This document shows, piece by piece, positions 24,319-39,055 of a stretch of DNA of 64,000 nt. Both the position numbers and the translations under genes were made by a program. This DNA comes from Liolophura sinensis (lineage: Eukaryota; Mollusca; Polyplacophora; Chitonida; Chitonidae), in contig NC_088295.1 in assembly GCF_032854445.1 (NCBI RefSeq), forward strand, positions 61,177,249-61,241,248, read 5' to 3'. The notes under the pieces were generated by a model. The model was not told where the DNA came from. It made no database searches and saw only the letters and a list, made by a program, of their open reading frames with translations. Every line of letters starts with the position of its first letter. Position 1 is the stretch's first letter.

Positions 24319-25740
24319 ACCGAAGACAATTTTTACATACATGCTGGAATGTTTTGATTTCACAAATTAGAGAACAGTCTGATTGACATAGCACTAACGT
24401 GGCCTATCAGTAGTTTTTACAAACCATTATTTATTTGTTTGTTCCTTTGTCTCATTGTAGTTAAACACGATACTACAGAAGAATTGCACTGGAATGTATC
24501 AGATGTGGGCATCAGTTTTCTGGGTAGAAAAAAACTCCCATAAAGCCCGGGGAAGCTGGTTACTCATACTGGAAATTTCCCCACTTGTGCCACATGGTGG
24601 AGGGTGGAGTGTCAAGTGTCTCTAGAATACAGTGTATGCTCAAGAAAGTATCGTGAACACCTTCATTCCTGCGTCACGACCTCTGGAACAGTCCATGCAG
24701 AACACAGAGTGTTAACCCTACTGCCTTTAATGCCCAAGCTCAGGGTTTATATAAGAAGCCTGGTTGACGTATTCTAATTGTCAACTGCTAGAATACAACT
24801 GGGACCCTTCAGAATTGTCGGCACTATGTATCATGTTTTTATGTCAAGAGTGGTTACTGGAGCTCGACACATGGTTGCCTCATGTAATAGACGTTCCAGA
24901 AAGTCTAGGCTAAAATAACGCCTTGCGTAACGGTAATAAAGTATTAGGTCGAGTACATGATTTCCAGTTTGCTTAAGCAAATTATATTGACACCAAGCAG
25001 CGGCATCAGGCAATAAGAGGACGGGCTGAATAAACAAGATGTACGCCGAATGCCTTATCTCATTGGTGCTCAGTGAAAGGCGAAATAGCCCCTGGTAGAG
25101 GGGAGAGCTCTCTGCAACCGAGCACCAGCATAAATATTGGCTCCTAGGGGATAAAAGCGCTCTCGAATGACAGGATGCTGTTGCTGTTTGTTGTACGTTG
25201 CCCTCTCCCCATTCTGAAGCCTTTATCACCTCTCCGTCGTGCTCGAAGGAGGTTGTAGTCACGCCATTAAATACGGTCTTTCACTAAGCTACAGCCCACA
25301 CGTTTATGACCCGCGGGAATTTGACTCTTCACTGACGGGCAGACAGAAATCTTAACACACCTCACGTACGTGTACCACAACTTAGCTCTAGAGATAAACA
25401 CAGACAAATCATCAACCGAGTCTATATTCGATTGATCAGAAGTTGCATTGTGTTTGTTGAATGCACTAAAATTGACATGCAGATCATTTTCATCAAGGCT
25501 ATTGGATATATGTGTAGATGTAAATCTACTTTTTCAAGCTGGTATTAATGATGAAGTATGAAGTCTTTCATTACTAACACAAGATTAACGGTTCAAATAA
25601 CGGGACTTTCATTGTTTGCAATCAATAGTACGGTGTATAATTGTGAGCACACCTGAACAGGAAAACGTTTGTATCCGCTTAGGCTTTCTTCCATTACAGG
25701 TATAACACACAATGACCCAATCCAACTTTTCCACCACCAT
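24319..25740. other. Unannotated stretch
   Basis: A 143-codon minus frame at 24831-25262 is open but has no recognisable domain, no repeat structure and no convincing splice context. It is left uncalled. Confidence 0.4.
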
Positions 25741-25806
25741 TTATTTACTTGCTTGATTGGTGTTATATCCCATCTGACGTCGGCAAGCATGATGGTGGGA
25801 GGTGGT
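25741..25806 (-). mobile_element. SINE 3' fragment
   Basis: TTTATTTACTTGCTTGATTG, TGTTATATCCCATCTGACG and AGCATGATGGTGGGAGG are the first ~65 bases of the reversed SINE; the copy is truncated there. Confidence 0.6.
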
Positions 25807-28077
25807 TTTCTACCAAGAAACCATTCCATGGTCATGATAGGGAAATACTATTAAACTCATCGAACAATGGCAGTTTTAAAACTTAATCACTTAACGATAT
25901 TCGTTTAGAAAGAACCCAGAACTCCAAGCTTGCAATATCAGTCATGATCAATCAATCAATCAGACAACTACATGAGCACGGAGGCACATAAAACCACCGC
26001 AGATCTTAGCGCAGACGTTTGACGAAGAACTATTGTCATAATCACAGATAAAAACCACACCCTTATGTTACGATAATAAATACAATTTTTTTGATATCAT
26101 ATTCAAGTAAGCATGAAAAGAGAACTGCTATCACTTACAACAAGGAAAAAAAATTAACAACACGGATGACTATAGCCATAACCATCAAGTGTAAATTCGA
26201 ACTGTAACTGATAAATGGTGCTGCGCGGCAGATTGAGCTTTCTGGCTACCTAGTTAGACAGATAGGAGTATAAGGCCAGCCGAATCGACCTGAAATCAAT
26301 TTTTGTCCGGAAATGAATGCGAACCATGTAAGCAATATTCCTTGTCCATGGCCTTATGAATGATTCCCCGCGGTATGAAACTTGACTGGTAGACACAACG
26401 ATGTTCATTCGGACTAGATCTCGGCGTGGACCTCTGAATCAATGCATTTACATCGTTCTTTCTATTGTTCAGTCTTTCAGGCATATTTGGGCTTATTTAC
26501 CGACCTTTTCAGCCCTCTGGCTGTAGGCTACGATAGCACTTGTTCCAGCCGAGTAACTTGTAATAGGCCTCCCCCAAAACGAACCAGAATCGATATATTC
26601 CCCCGACCATTAAGGAACTAATTCCTTTACCCATACGATAGGATAGTTTGCAGCTTATAAGAACAATGTCGAAAACAAACAACACCGAACTATAATTAAA
26701 ACGTGGAGGAGTTTGTCATAGATTTAATTTTTAGCATCTAGGCCGAGACACGACAACAGCCATTGCGTGTTGGAAGTGTGAACCAAGCAATTGAGTTGTG
26801 TCGTTTTTTCTTTGGCGTGTTCAGCACTTTGCCGCTATTGTCTGTCAACACAAGAATGACATTGTTGCTTTGTTCTAATTTCTTTTTCATTTACCATTTC
26901 TCTATACCGCTATGTCCAGTTATTTTATACTGTTTTCTCTTTATTTCGACGGCGGTGTGTCATGACATTTTTGGATATCTTAATAGTGTATATTTATAAA
27001 TGGGTCAGATTTTTCTTGAAAATCATTGACAAATGACACCTCAAGTCAAGATTTTACTCAGGAAAATATAAATTTTGTATTGCACCCGACCACAGCATTT
27101 GGTAAATACATCTGACCCGAAAACTCACAAAGGTATACTAAACGTACACATATTTTTCATTGTTCGTATGGAAAGATGCAAGATGAGGGGAATGGGGGAA
27201 CCAACTTATATGGGAACACAAATTCCTTCAGGGTAATTGAGCTGAACTAATAGAGAACGAAGTGAACGTCCTTTGTGAACAATATGATAAATATGATACA
27301 TATGGTGCTCAGGGGCAAACTATGGTGAAGCCCAGTCATTCCGCTCTGTTGAAAAAAGGTGACTTTGGTCATGAATCACGCCTTTTCACCATGTTGTTAC
27401 ATTTTTTCTTTCTGGTGTCGATGTAATGGAACATTAGGCTGTGTCTGGGAGGATTCATATGAGAAAAGCATGTAATGATCCAGACAAATGGTGCATCGTC
27501 AACCTATAAATGTTCGGACAGACATATTCAATATTCATGGATGACGGGGTCTCGGTCTAATCGCACCTTTCACCAGGTGAATCCAATGAAATGCCGCTTA
27601 ATGTATTGTTCCAGTAAAAGCTATTTACAGAGTTTGCTCTTTAAACCCAGGCTTAGTGGTCAGTGGGTTGTCAAGGGATAATTGTCCCCGAATCCCCGGT
27701 TGATAATAATGTTTGACAGGACATTGTCGGTAAGGATATAGCCGGGCCAGGGATGACGGTCCACTTCCCATTACCGGAAACCTTTGGTAAGATTGAGCTT
27801 TCCCCCGGGATGGTCTCACGAGAAGAACCGTAGCCGAGAGTCTGACGTCCACCTAACACGGGCACTCGATTCACGGAGAGGACTTAATGGACTGTCCAGC
27901 ATGCAGCATCAGTTGGGCGCATCCTTATACAGAGCTGGAAATTACATCAAGCCTTGAAGGCCAACCCAGTCACATGATAGATGTATAACCATGTAGACAT
28001 TAAACCGTACAATACTAAAGTTTAAATATAGCATCGCGAAAAGTACAAAAGAACATATAGGGTAAAACTTGAGCAGG
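25807..28077. other. Unannotated stretch
   Basis: No gene was recognised. A GC-richer, partly open block at 27640-27880 (ATAATTGTCCCCGAATCCCC...TACCGGAAACC) has no family match and may be conserved non-coding DNA. Confidence 0.35.
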
Positions 28078-28297
28078 TACGACAGTGTGAATGTTGGCAA
28101 ATGGTTACAGGTAGCCGGTGACATCCGGGCTCTTGTCAGTTTACTTTAGCAAGGGTTTTATTCTAAGTGTTCATGTAAATGGCTTAAAATAGCAACTTTT
28201 ATTGCCAGAAGCACAAAAACATGCAGTGATGTTCATTGCAATGTAATGGACGTTGATGATCTCGGATTACTCAAAACGCTGTATTGTCATTACAGGC
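28078..28297 (+). repeat. Dispersed repeat R1, copy 2
   Basis: ACAGTGTGAATGTTGGCAAA, GGGTTTTATTCTAAGTGTTC, ATGTAAATGGCTTAAA, ATGCAGTGATGTTCATTGCA and GGATTACTCAAAACGCTGTA followed by TTGTCAT line up in order with 48178-48412 and 48690-48907. No coding frame. Length is about 220 bp. Confidence 0.7.
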
Positions 28298-30639
28298 ATC
28301 AGTCTGAAAGTTCTATACACTGAAAACAAATCAGAAGCGAACCAATGGCCTGTACTTTGTCTGGTATTTGGCGCACAATTTTAATGTTTGTGGAAAATGT
28401 TGACGCGGACACCATATCCTCAGACTCAAGTACTGACGGTACATACTAAGATGACGAGAGTTAGGTGAATAGGCTTACAGGCTGAAATTTACGAAATCTG
28501 TTTTTTTTCCACTGCTTGTTTATCTTTACTTCGAGTGAGGTCTGTATTGATGGACATTAACCAAATAAAATCAAATGAAATGCTAGCGAAATGCCAAAAA
28601 CTTACTAGAAGGGTGTCGGTACTGCACCATTGGCTGGCCGTTGAGTAAATTTTAACTGTAAATGCAGTGACAGTCTTTGGCGCTTGTCTGAAAATAGTAT
28701 ATAACATTAAATAGTAATCGTTTCTTTCTTCATTTATATGTATTATATAACTTATTATATTCCCTCTTAATAAATCTATTTCCTAAATATGAAGCCATTC
28801 TATATCCCATAATATGTCAGTCGTCAAAGTCAATTTGCTGACCAGGGATGACAGGCGAATTGAGGGTATTCATTCTGTGGCCTTCGGTCATTCCATAATT
28901 GAAGATTTACAGTTAACGGAACCAAAATCACATGAAAGTTTCGCTGTTTAATCATTCATAGGTGGTTAACAATGTATGGTCAAATACAGCGTTCGTATTC
29001 TGTGCAAAACATTACAAGCGCAATGTCAAAAATGTAAATGGCAGGACTGAAACTTTAAAGTGTAAGACACGAGCTGTAAGAGTATAGGCATATATTCTGA
29101 TTGTTCTTCACATATACATGGGCTTGTTGTAATTCCATGTGATAAAAAGCATTACTTTTTGCTGCCGTTTTCTTGTCCTAAATGCATAAGCTGACAGACC
29201 ATAGTGATATTGATTTTTGACGAGAAGAATAACGGTATTGTTGCGTGACAAGCGACGACTTCACTAGTGCCATCTGCTTACATGTGACAGCCATAAGCCC
29301 CCCGGATATATCTAACATCTCAGCCATGTCCGCGGATGATCTTGGGTGCAACTGGACAAAACTGAAGCATCACCAATTCTATACAGGTACGAGTCGATGA
29401 CCTCCCGGTACTATAAAGCAATTAATTACCATCATTTATGTCTTAGAAAGAATTATTCTTATTTTACCTCATATATTGTTTCGAGAACTAATTTGACCTT
29501 TGTCTAACGCTCTGTGATCAGGATATCTGGAATATATTGGCACCCAGCGACCTCAGATATGATAACTCATTGATATCTAATCTAGCCTTTGCGCTATCAG
29601 TGCTGTATAACATGTTAAAGATAATTAGAAGCAATATGTATCTCACCAAATATTGCACCCAATAAGAAATCCACACTTTTGAATCATTTCATTTTTTCAA
29701 AATCCAAAATATCGAATGAATATTTAAAATACCATATTTTTTTATTACTCCCATCAGAAGTAAGGGTTTTCTGTTTTGTAACATGGAAATTGTACGTGAA
29801 CGTCAGTGACGATCACACTGACGTCGTACAGACACATTATGTCACGCAATCCTGGAATGATGAAATACGGCACAGCTGTGCAAGAACATAAAACTTTCCT
29901 TGAACGAAAGATAATCCCCGTTTAGTTTCATTTTGAGTGTCATTACTGGCGGAAATGATTCTGGGGATATGAATGGCGACGATACTTCCTATCACAGAGC
30001 CTTGTGTAGATGTTACTGTGCTGGCAATCAGTTGAGCGACATCCATGTGGAGAGAGTCCTCGATTCTTTGTAATTATCTACAGTATCTGTCTATCGTTCC
30101 TGCAATCCCAATTCAGTTGGTAACCGTTCCAGCACATAGTAAATTTTGGCCAAAACTGTATTGCCGAGTGTTGATTCTAGCTTTCGGGATCACGATTGGT
30201 AGATTTAACGATTTACGATTTAACCCGTAGATTAGTACTCGGGTATAGCAAGAGAACAATGGTTAATCCAGGTTAGACCCGAGTCGCAATTGCTCATTGT
30301 TACAGCCCGCAGTTAGCGAATCCTGAATAACTATAGCCCTCTGGGATCTTCGGCCAGGAGAAAATGTCTGTTTTTCACGAGTATTCGCCTGAAGTTTTAC
30401 CCTCACCAACACTGGGCAAAATGTCATTTTTTTTTTAAGTTGAATTATCTCGATAAGCGTCCAACATCATCTGCTGTAGGATATCCTTGGTCAGATAATG
30501 TGACAAGGAAAACAGAATTCCCTACCGTCGATACTTGACTGATACTTACCGGGTCCAATTACTTACATCATCTTCAGTGGCTTGACATTCTTAGAGACAT
30601 AACACAGCAGCTTTCCTCTCAACATGCAAACCTAAACTG
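28298..30639. other. Unannotated stretch
   Basis: No gene was recognised. A small dyad at about 29800 (CGTCAGTG, 7-base loop, CACTGACG) overlaps CRE-like GACGTC. Confidence 0.45.
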
Positions 30640-31040
30640 GCTTCGCTGCCATCATGACAGCCCATTCGCCATATGATGCCGGCGAACATTCTTCATGGTT
30701 TCGTCCGGAAGCTTACTTGGCCTGTCGAAGCGCAGCATGACAGCATTCGTTACCATGGAATCGCGTGCAGCATTGAAATGGTGTATCATGCCTACGGAAA
30801 CAATTCATCACCTAGATGTACAGCGTATTACCATGGCCGCATACCACTGGTTCACAACCACTTCGAATTTGGCGCCGTCACAACAAGTTCTTGGAATGAG
30901 ATCTGGATCCTGATTGGTGGAACGAACCTCTATTCCCGCAGCGTAACACTCCGGTTTTATCCGTGCCTTTGGCTGCAAAGAGAACAAAAAGTTAGACATG
31001 GAAAAACTGGGGGCTGACAGAAGCCAGCTGCGCCCCATTA
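30640..31040 (-). other. GC-rich block with a possible exon of unknown protein
   Basis: On the minus strand a good acceptor (TTTTTGTTCTCTTTGCAG, ending about 30973) opens a frame of about 50 codons containing PECYAAGIEVRST, DPDLIPRTCCDGAKFEVVV and NQWYAAMVIRC. It could leave by a GTAATA donor (30827) or a GTGATG donor (30812). A further minus frame at 30690-30780 includes NAVMLRFDRPSKLPDE. The plus strand is also open for 114 codons (30673-31017), so strand and reality are unsure. TTACCATGG/CCATGGTAA motifs occur three times, which would also fit RFX-type regulatory DNA. I recognise no family. Confidence 0.25.
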
Positions 31041-31606
31041 GTCTTCATATCCTTTCCTACAAGAGCACGGACGCATTGGTCTGTGGAAAAGATTATAAGA
31101 GCTCTGCATCTTATAAAGAAATCGGTCCAGTCATGCGATGTATTACCACTACAACTTCTAGGACAGTAAATTTAAATTTTACGTTTTTCCCACTAGAGAG
31201 GAAACACACACGCAGTTAATATTTAAACTGAGAATAGGTCAGTAGTTAAAAAAAAACGACTGAAGTGGAATTGTCTTAATACGATTGCACAGGAATAAAA
31301 GAAATATCAGAAACTGAGTCGTCAGAGCAAACCAGATTTGCGGATGTTACATTAGTACATGGTTCGCTAAAAAACAAGACAGTACTACGAAAAAAAAAAC
31401 AAAAAACAAATAAAAACAAAACCGAAGGTACAGTATATTACTGGCATTGACTACATAATTTAATAAAATTCTGTCTGTAGCACACTACTGAGTGGATACG
31501 GGATTGTTGACTCTGGTCAAAGTCGATGTGTGTTATGTAATAACAGATTGTGATACTTCAGTGTAAGCTTTATTGGATAATGACAATTTCAGGAGTATAC
31601 TTCTGT

Positions 31607-31693
31607 TTCTATTTGATTGGTGTTTTACACCGTACTCAAGAATATTTCACTTATACGATGGCGGCCAGCATAATGGTGGGAGGAAACCGGGTT
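31607..31693 (-). mobile_element. SINE 3' fragment, well preserved
   Basis: ATTTGATTGGTGTTTTACAC, CGTACTCAAGAATATTTCAC, GATGGCGGCCAGCATAATGG and GGGAGGAAACCGGG match the family closely. The copy is truncated after the first ~85 bases of the reversed element, as expected for incomplete reverse transcription. Confidence 0.85.
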
Positions 31694-34600
31694 CATGAGT
31701 ATAGCTGTAAGCCATATTAATGTTGAACTGTTTGTTAGCGATTATCTCCGTTAGAACATTTGTTTCGACCAGAAAACGTTTGGTAGAACCTTATTGTCCA
31801 GGATAAATGAGTTCATTGCGGAGGTATGAAGGTAAGTAATAACATACTGCAGTTATTACAAAGTTGTACTCATTGTAGCCGTTGATAACTCCAAGAGTCA
31901 GTACTGTCTATCCATTTGTTACCCCGCTTGAATTTTTAACTGGTACATGTGTATCATTCAACTTGTATTAACAAATCAGCTCGAAAATCTGCGTCTGGTA
32001 TACAGAAAAAATGACTTGAATCAGCAGATTCTTTCAATTTAGTGCTTCTTTTAATAAGCCAAAAATAAAAACACCCCAGAATCTGTAACTGACTGACGAG
32101 ATAGAATCCCACGGTCATTTTATTATATATACTGTATAAAGAAGTGAAGAAAATAAATACAAAGGCCGGATGTTCTTGAATATTTTATGACAAGAGCCTT
32201 TTACAGAGCTATGCCTGGAATAGTGCGATTTCTCAGTCTCGCAGCATTAGCTTTAAGAGCACTGTCTAATGCAAATTATATGCCTTACGCGTCCATCGAC
32301 ATTCAGCAACACAGAAAAAAAGAACATCGATCGTTAATTTTTGCTGGAGCGAATGACATGGAATATTTAACCGATAAGCACTCAGGAAACAAATGTACCG
32401 TGGATAATACTGCAAACTTGTCACGATTCAGTGAGCGTTATTAAATATGTACGATATGCAGAGAATCCTCTGAAAAAGTAGTAGCTCTTATAAAACCCCA
32501 ATGGAATTATGTGTGTGTGATCTTCGGAGTTTAGGGCTTGTAATGTTTGTAATTTTGGAAGTACTTATCAGGATATATGTCTATAAATGTATGTCTAAAC
32601 TCGACTGTTCGAAGTCAACGCGAGTTGCCTTAACAACAGGCTCCGAGTGTCAGTTCTAGCGTGTTTAACGACATCAATATAACGTGTTCAAGGGAGAGTT
32701 TGGTGATTTTACGGCTAAGAATAATGTCACTTAAATGCCGAGGGCTATGGTTTCCTGAAGAACCGCTGGTGGACGTTGCCATCCGGTCTCCAGTGACCAG
32801 ACTTGTCACCTTAGCTCAAGGCCGAATTCGGACGTGTCGAATTACTGCTCAGTCCATGGCTGTGAAGCAGCTCTCTGGGGCAATGTATTCTTGAACCATC
32901 TGGCTATGGTCAACTCTTACTGTGAATAATTGGTACGTGTCGGTAGTGGCTGGCCAAGGCACATAGAAACGGTCAGTTGATCAACAGAGAAATACATACA
33001 TGTACGCTTACCCAAAGTACGTTACATGTAACAGTTAAGCTGCAGAACCCAGACTCATATTGAACTTTTTACTCTGAAAATCTCATTTTATGCGTATGGT
33101 TTAAGACACTCAGAGTAGAAATTCTGACATGGCTTTCAGAGTAGAAATTGTGACATGTCTTCAGGACAAAACACTTACTATGCAAGTCACAGCTTTTCTA
33201 CATTTTACAGGAACTGAATGAAAACAAGAAGTGTTGCAACAATCAGAGGAAAACACATTGAAAAGCATGTCTGAAATTACTGTTACTTTTTCTAAAATGT
33301 CTTTAACTGCATAAATTCTAACTTTACGCGTCCTTGTTGACGTCACAAACACTTTCCTGACACAAAACCCATTGCGTGAAGTTGGAATAACTCGTTCTAG
33401 CGTAAGAGTACAGGTTACACGAGTAATTCACAATTTAAAGGCAAAGAAAACACTAACGTGAAGTATTTGTCAAGAAAAACCTCATTAAGCACTGTCCACA
33501 AAAATCATTCTATTTACTTTTTAGATCCCAGCAAAATGCTTTTGAACTTTGGATTTTACCGTAGCCTTTTCTCATCTCATTGGGATTAGTGATGTCACAC
33601 CAGGTTTTTGTCACTTAACAAAAAATAGGCTGCTAGATTTCATCTTTTTAAATGTACATATAGACCTATGAATGCACTCGCCGATCGGGCCTTGAAATGA
33701 AGTATTTCAAGCAAAAATGGATGTAACGGCACCATGGAATGTAATGTTTCAAAACCATTATAGTTGGTTGGAAAAAATTTGAACAAAATAGATCGATCTG
33801 TTTTCCTAGACAATGTTTAATGCTTGTCCATCTACTATATACTTCATTTTATTGTTTTCATTGCCTTTAAAAGACAGCATTTGTTAACGCTTACATGGAT
33901 TGTCTCTTTTGCTGCAAGTATAAGCAAGGGAAAACATATATTCATAAAATGTCACACGAAATACCGCCACACCGATGGTGCAAATTCAACGCAGTGTGTA
34001 TTTTAGAGGATAAAGCTCAACCTCTCTTCATACATGTTCTTATAAGGTCAACAGACGTACTGTATTTTTGCTCCCTGGTCTCCAGACGATAACATACATC
34101 TGATATTCCACGAGAACAGGCAATGAGGAAAATGGCAAAGGTTATTTCTCACAAGTATTCGTTATGTCTAACTGCTGTACTTTTATAGTCATTTATTGTT
34201 CATTGGCTGTATTATTCAAGACCTAGTGGTTTTAATGGACATTTTAGGTTCACGCGAGAACGGCTTTCGCTGACAAATACAGCACCCATGAGAGTAATTT
34301 ATATCACCATACACTTTGAGCCATATATAAAATATAACACTGTGCAAACCTGTTGCAACACTGTGCAAAGTCTGCATTTTGTAATTTTCTGAGCAGAGGG
34401 AGAAGAAAATTTTCTGAGCAGATCGAAAAGAAAACTCCAGTATAATGAATGTTAAGTTTCTAAGGAATTCAAATGTCTTATGATATTGAACAGTACACAA
34501 TTAATACAGGCGCAAGGCTTGACGCAGGTTACATATCTGGAGTACGTCGCCAGCGGCTGTTTTCCGGAGTACAAGGCCTAGCGGTATCCGACAGTACATC

Positions 34601-37600
34601 CCATTCAGTGTGCCACAACGCCAGGAGGGACCTCAACCATTTTACCCGTCACCCACTTTTCTTGTGCGTGATGCAGTATTGAATAATCACCAGTGAAATA
34701 AATAAATAATGGACCCATAGAACCTACAAGCAATGTTTGTCTCAGCTATGGATGCATTAGCTCAATGACAATGTGATTCTTGAGCGATACAGCAGGGGTT
34801 ATGATGTCTTGGTGTTCAAACTTCCGTCAAGATTCCGCTATATTACTGTTGATCATAGGCAACGGGGCATTGCTAAGTGGCACGATATTAGGGTGCAAAC
34901 CACTCGCTCAACAGCTGAGGGTTTAATTCCGGTCTTGGACAGGAAATTTCAAGATTCCACAGCTCTCGCTGTTTGCGTGGCCTTGGTGACAATAAGGAGT
35001 AGACGAGAGTCAAACCACATGTCTTTCACAAGCCTGTGTAAGCGATATCTCAGTACCTTGCGAAGGTCGAAGATTTATTCCGGGTTTTCACCCCACCCCC
35101 ACCCCACCCACACACACCAATGTCTTGTTTTAGAACATGTGTTCAGTATGCGTTTGACAACAGTCAAATAAAACCGATAAACAAGTAAATAACTTCAGCT
35201 GTAAATCTTGGAATAATGCAAGTGTGCACCCAGTACGCTTATGAAAAGAATAATTTGCGTTGGATACCACTAAAACATTTGATATAATGATATATAATTA
35301 TATCGGATGATTTCCATGATGAAATCACTCTGGACATGTATAACGCAGAATGAAACCTTTGCAATCTATTCTGGTAAACCCTTGAGAAAACCGCGTCATT
35401 TATAGGCGACGCAACGTTGGGGAAAGTGTGCAGATGAGTTAGCAATGCAAATTGGCACGCCATGTCAGTTGGCTGTAAGGACATCAGGCATCATGCCTAC
35501 TTACCAAACAGTGAAATCGAAATCCTAGAGCGAAATCAATGTGAATTAAAGCAACGGTTTCTTCTTCGTTACAGCAGCGCATGTGACCACAGGGCATGTA
35601 GGGATGGTCCCAGGCATATCCCAGAGTTCCATTACAACACCGGCGAGATAAGCCCAAGTCCCGAAAACTGCTCGCAGCATAGTTCTGAAAGTAACCATAG
35701 AAAAGCTTATTAAAGCCCAGGAGATGACAGACATATGCATTAACTACAGAAAACCAGCGGTTTCCTGTAATTAAATTTGCTACGCAAGCAATTAGCAATC
35801 ATGGTCGAAGAAACACTATTAGAGGACCTCGACCGCTTGACATATTTAGAGTGAGTGAGTGCTTTTGGTTTAACGTGACATATTTAGACGTACGTAAGTG
35901 AAAATGTAACTTCAGTTCCTTGGCACACAAGCTGATGTGTTCCCAGTCTTCAAATATCCCAACACTGGCGTTGAAATAGTACATGTAGTTGCAACAAACA
36001 TCCAACTTTTCTACTTATCTTGGTTCCGTATTGTCATGACTGCACAAAATAGTTTTAAGAAGGCAAGTAGTGAAACTAAATCATATATGCATCAAACAAA
36101 GGACGAAAGGGTTCAGACTTCTGACTTAAAGCCTCAAACTGAACTTTGAGACCTGCATTCGAACAGAGCTGGATTGGTCAACGGTTAGCCGATCCGACAG
36201 GCTTTGGCCCGCTGCGGTCAACCTGTTGAAAAAATTACATTGCACCCTGGAAATAACATTTCTGAACTTGTACACAGGGATGATATGAATAGCATTTTGC
36301 ATCTACACAATTACTAGCACCATGGTGAGCTTAAACAGGTAGTCCATCTTCCACCAAAAACAGAGGCATAGGAAAAATTTAAATAATACCAACAAAGCTG
36401 TAATTGATCTTTAAATTTACGTTGAAAATGAGAGCATGTTTAATGTTGACGCCTGGTTTCTTTCTCTGACTTTTATGCTTCTAGTGTTTTTTTTTCTAAG
36501 GAAAGTAAATATTTCCACCGACAAGGTCGCCGTCTTGATATTGATTCTAGGTAGATACATCAATAGTAATTCCAATCATCAACTCAACTTCAACAGCACC
36601 AGTCCGTAAGAGCGGTGACAGTCTCTCAGACAGTAGAGGTATTAGCACTGGACCGGCATAATTGCCTTTGTGGTATGATATTAAATGGCGGCGTCGGTTT
36701 GGTCCAAGACAAAGCAAAATCTCTTTAATTCTCATAAAAATGACAAATGCAAAGTGGCAGTGGATAAAAGCACATAGATCTTCATATATATAATATCATT
36801 TTAGGATATGAGTAGACGTGTTTTTGTTACTTACCAGGCACTAACAGATTGCCGAGGGACACATAGCAGCGCAGCTTCATTAAAACGTTAGACGTTAAAA
36901 ACATCTTCATCCTTTATAACCACAGACATTACCACAAGCTGTATTGGGCATTCTCAATTTGTGAGACTTCTGAGACGCACACGTCTAGGACTTTTTTTCA
37001 ATACTTTTTTTTACCTAGTCATAAGCCATTAACTTAACAGAGTGAAATCTGGTTTGCTATAAACTAAGAACTATTGGGGATCTTTTACTTCAGTTGCAAA
37101 TAACGATCCGACGTCATCTCTCCAGATCGGCAATAAGTCGCTGATTTGAGAACAAGAAAACAAAAACAACTCACATCTTAAATCAACGTAAAGCGCAGAA
37201 ATATACGAAAGAAAGAGTAGTCCTTATTGTCGATGCAGATGTGTTTACCCACATGATCATGACTTACAAAGATGGCGACTTTTTCCGAAGCATGGCCAGT
37301 AAGACGGCCTAGGACAATCATTACTTGATAGTAGCATAGGCAACACAAACATGAAGTATTTTAGAAAGGAAGATTTTGTGCAAGAACGGACAGACAGTGT
37401 TATCTCACATCAATATGGCAACTATGTAGATGAAAACGGTCATCACCACCGAATCCTTGAGTCTGTGAATTTTAGAATGCTTGCAACATTGCTTATCATT
37501 GCTAGATCATTGCGCCCGGGCCACTAGAGACGTAACATATCCGAAGTCAAAGCGTATGACCTGTGGGAAATCAGTCTTAATCCTACTTCTGTTGGAAGAC

Positions 37601-39055
37601 GTAATTGATCACGGCCCTGGGTAAATAGATGTCCCTTTGCAGTCTAGGCAACGATTTGGCCATTCTGTTTTTGTAGGAAAATCACACCAAATAATAATTG
37701 AGCAGATTTTTTCCAACATTCTCTGGATGAGCACACTGAAAAATCACGAGGAGAAATCTGTGTCGTTTTCTGTGGTATGCACAGAAAGACAAAAAACACA
37801 TGGAGATGAACCGCCCCAGTGGTGATAAAAGGTGGCGCGAAATACTTTTAGAAAATGACCTTTTGCTAACAAAGCAGGTGTTCTTCCCGGTTGGCTGGCA
37901 CCGATAGTGCCATGAAATTAGAGTAGGCCTGCATCTGTTACACTTCCCCAGACGGACGTTTGACAAAGAGCGATAATAGCCCCCTACTGAATCGCCTGAT
38001 TGGACCGCATATCACACTCCTGCATAGCAGGCCCCACCGGTTTTCCTTGTTTGTCTCAAGAGTCTGTAATGTTTCAAAGAACTGTGAAACTGTCAGACAT
38101 GAATATATAATGCGATCCACGAGTTACCGCGTCCTTGCGCTGCGTGGAGAGAGGGCTTCTTATTGTACCTTCCCATGAACTGTCCATCCAACTCAACGGA
38201 TAATGCCTTACTCTATTGTATTTCCTTCAAACCCTTGTTGTACGAAGACGATATTCCTGTTCGCAGGAATGTACCAGCAATTCAAGCAAATCCAAAATGT
38301 GAACACACCACAAGGAGCAACGTAAAAGAGGCATCTAATCTCAAAAAGGACATCCTTGATATTCCACGCCTTTGAGGAGTCAACCTTTTTAAGGACCCTA
38401 ACACATGATGAATAAGATAGTTTCAACGATGAAATAGAGATAGCTACTTACCATTATTATCCGTGAAGCGATGTTGGAAACTACCAGTAATAGGGCGCAT
38501 GTATTTTTGACACCAAACAGGGTAATCATTCCGATAGTGTCATCTGATGAATCCGGTAGCACCAACAACAATTACTATTTTTTCACATTCGAATGGGCTT
38601 TTTGTCTTATACCTAACATTGACTGTTAAGAATCACACAAGGTTAAACAAAGTCTTCCTGATAAGGCGTGATTTGATCGCAGCCGTCATCTCTGAGCCGT
38701 CCAAGTGTGGAAACGTCTGTAGGACAGGACGGTCGGCGACGAGTTGTCAGGCCGAAACATAACACTCTACGACATGTCATCGCCTTCCAGCCGTAATCAC
38801 ACCGGGCGGGGCCCGGTACTTTGATAGCGATGCGAGCCTACACACAACACCAACCACAGAGTTTACACTGACTCAGATTATTCCATCTCACTCACAAGGG
38901 ACTGAAATAGAATGTTCATCCATTACCAAGGTAGAGGCCCCTTGAAAAAAAGCAACGTAATCGGTGAACACACAGCAAAGTTCAGACAAATATGTTAAAT
39001 CCTCGAGAGTGTGAGTGCCAATGATTTTCAGCTCTCTAATAGACGGCTGTCGCTC
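31694..39055. other. Long stretch without recognisable genes
   Basis: About 7.4 kb with no exon or transposon identified. Small items: two 26-bp direct repeats at 33110-33160 (TCAGAGTAGAAATT[C/G]TGACATG); a C-rich tract at 35088-35115 with G4 potential on the other strand; an unusually open, less AT-rich block at 35480-35800 containing ATATGCATTA; a GAGTGAGTGCTT repeat start at 35852; and CCGGGCGGGGCCCGG at 38799-38815. None supports a gene. Confidence 0.4.

Noticed and set aside
24831-25262. 143-codon minus-strand frame
   Set aside because: No recognisable motif and no supporting splice sites; possibly worth an RNA-seq look but not callable.
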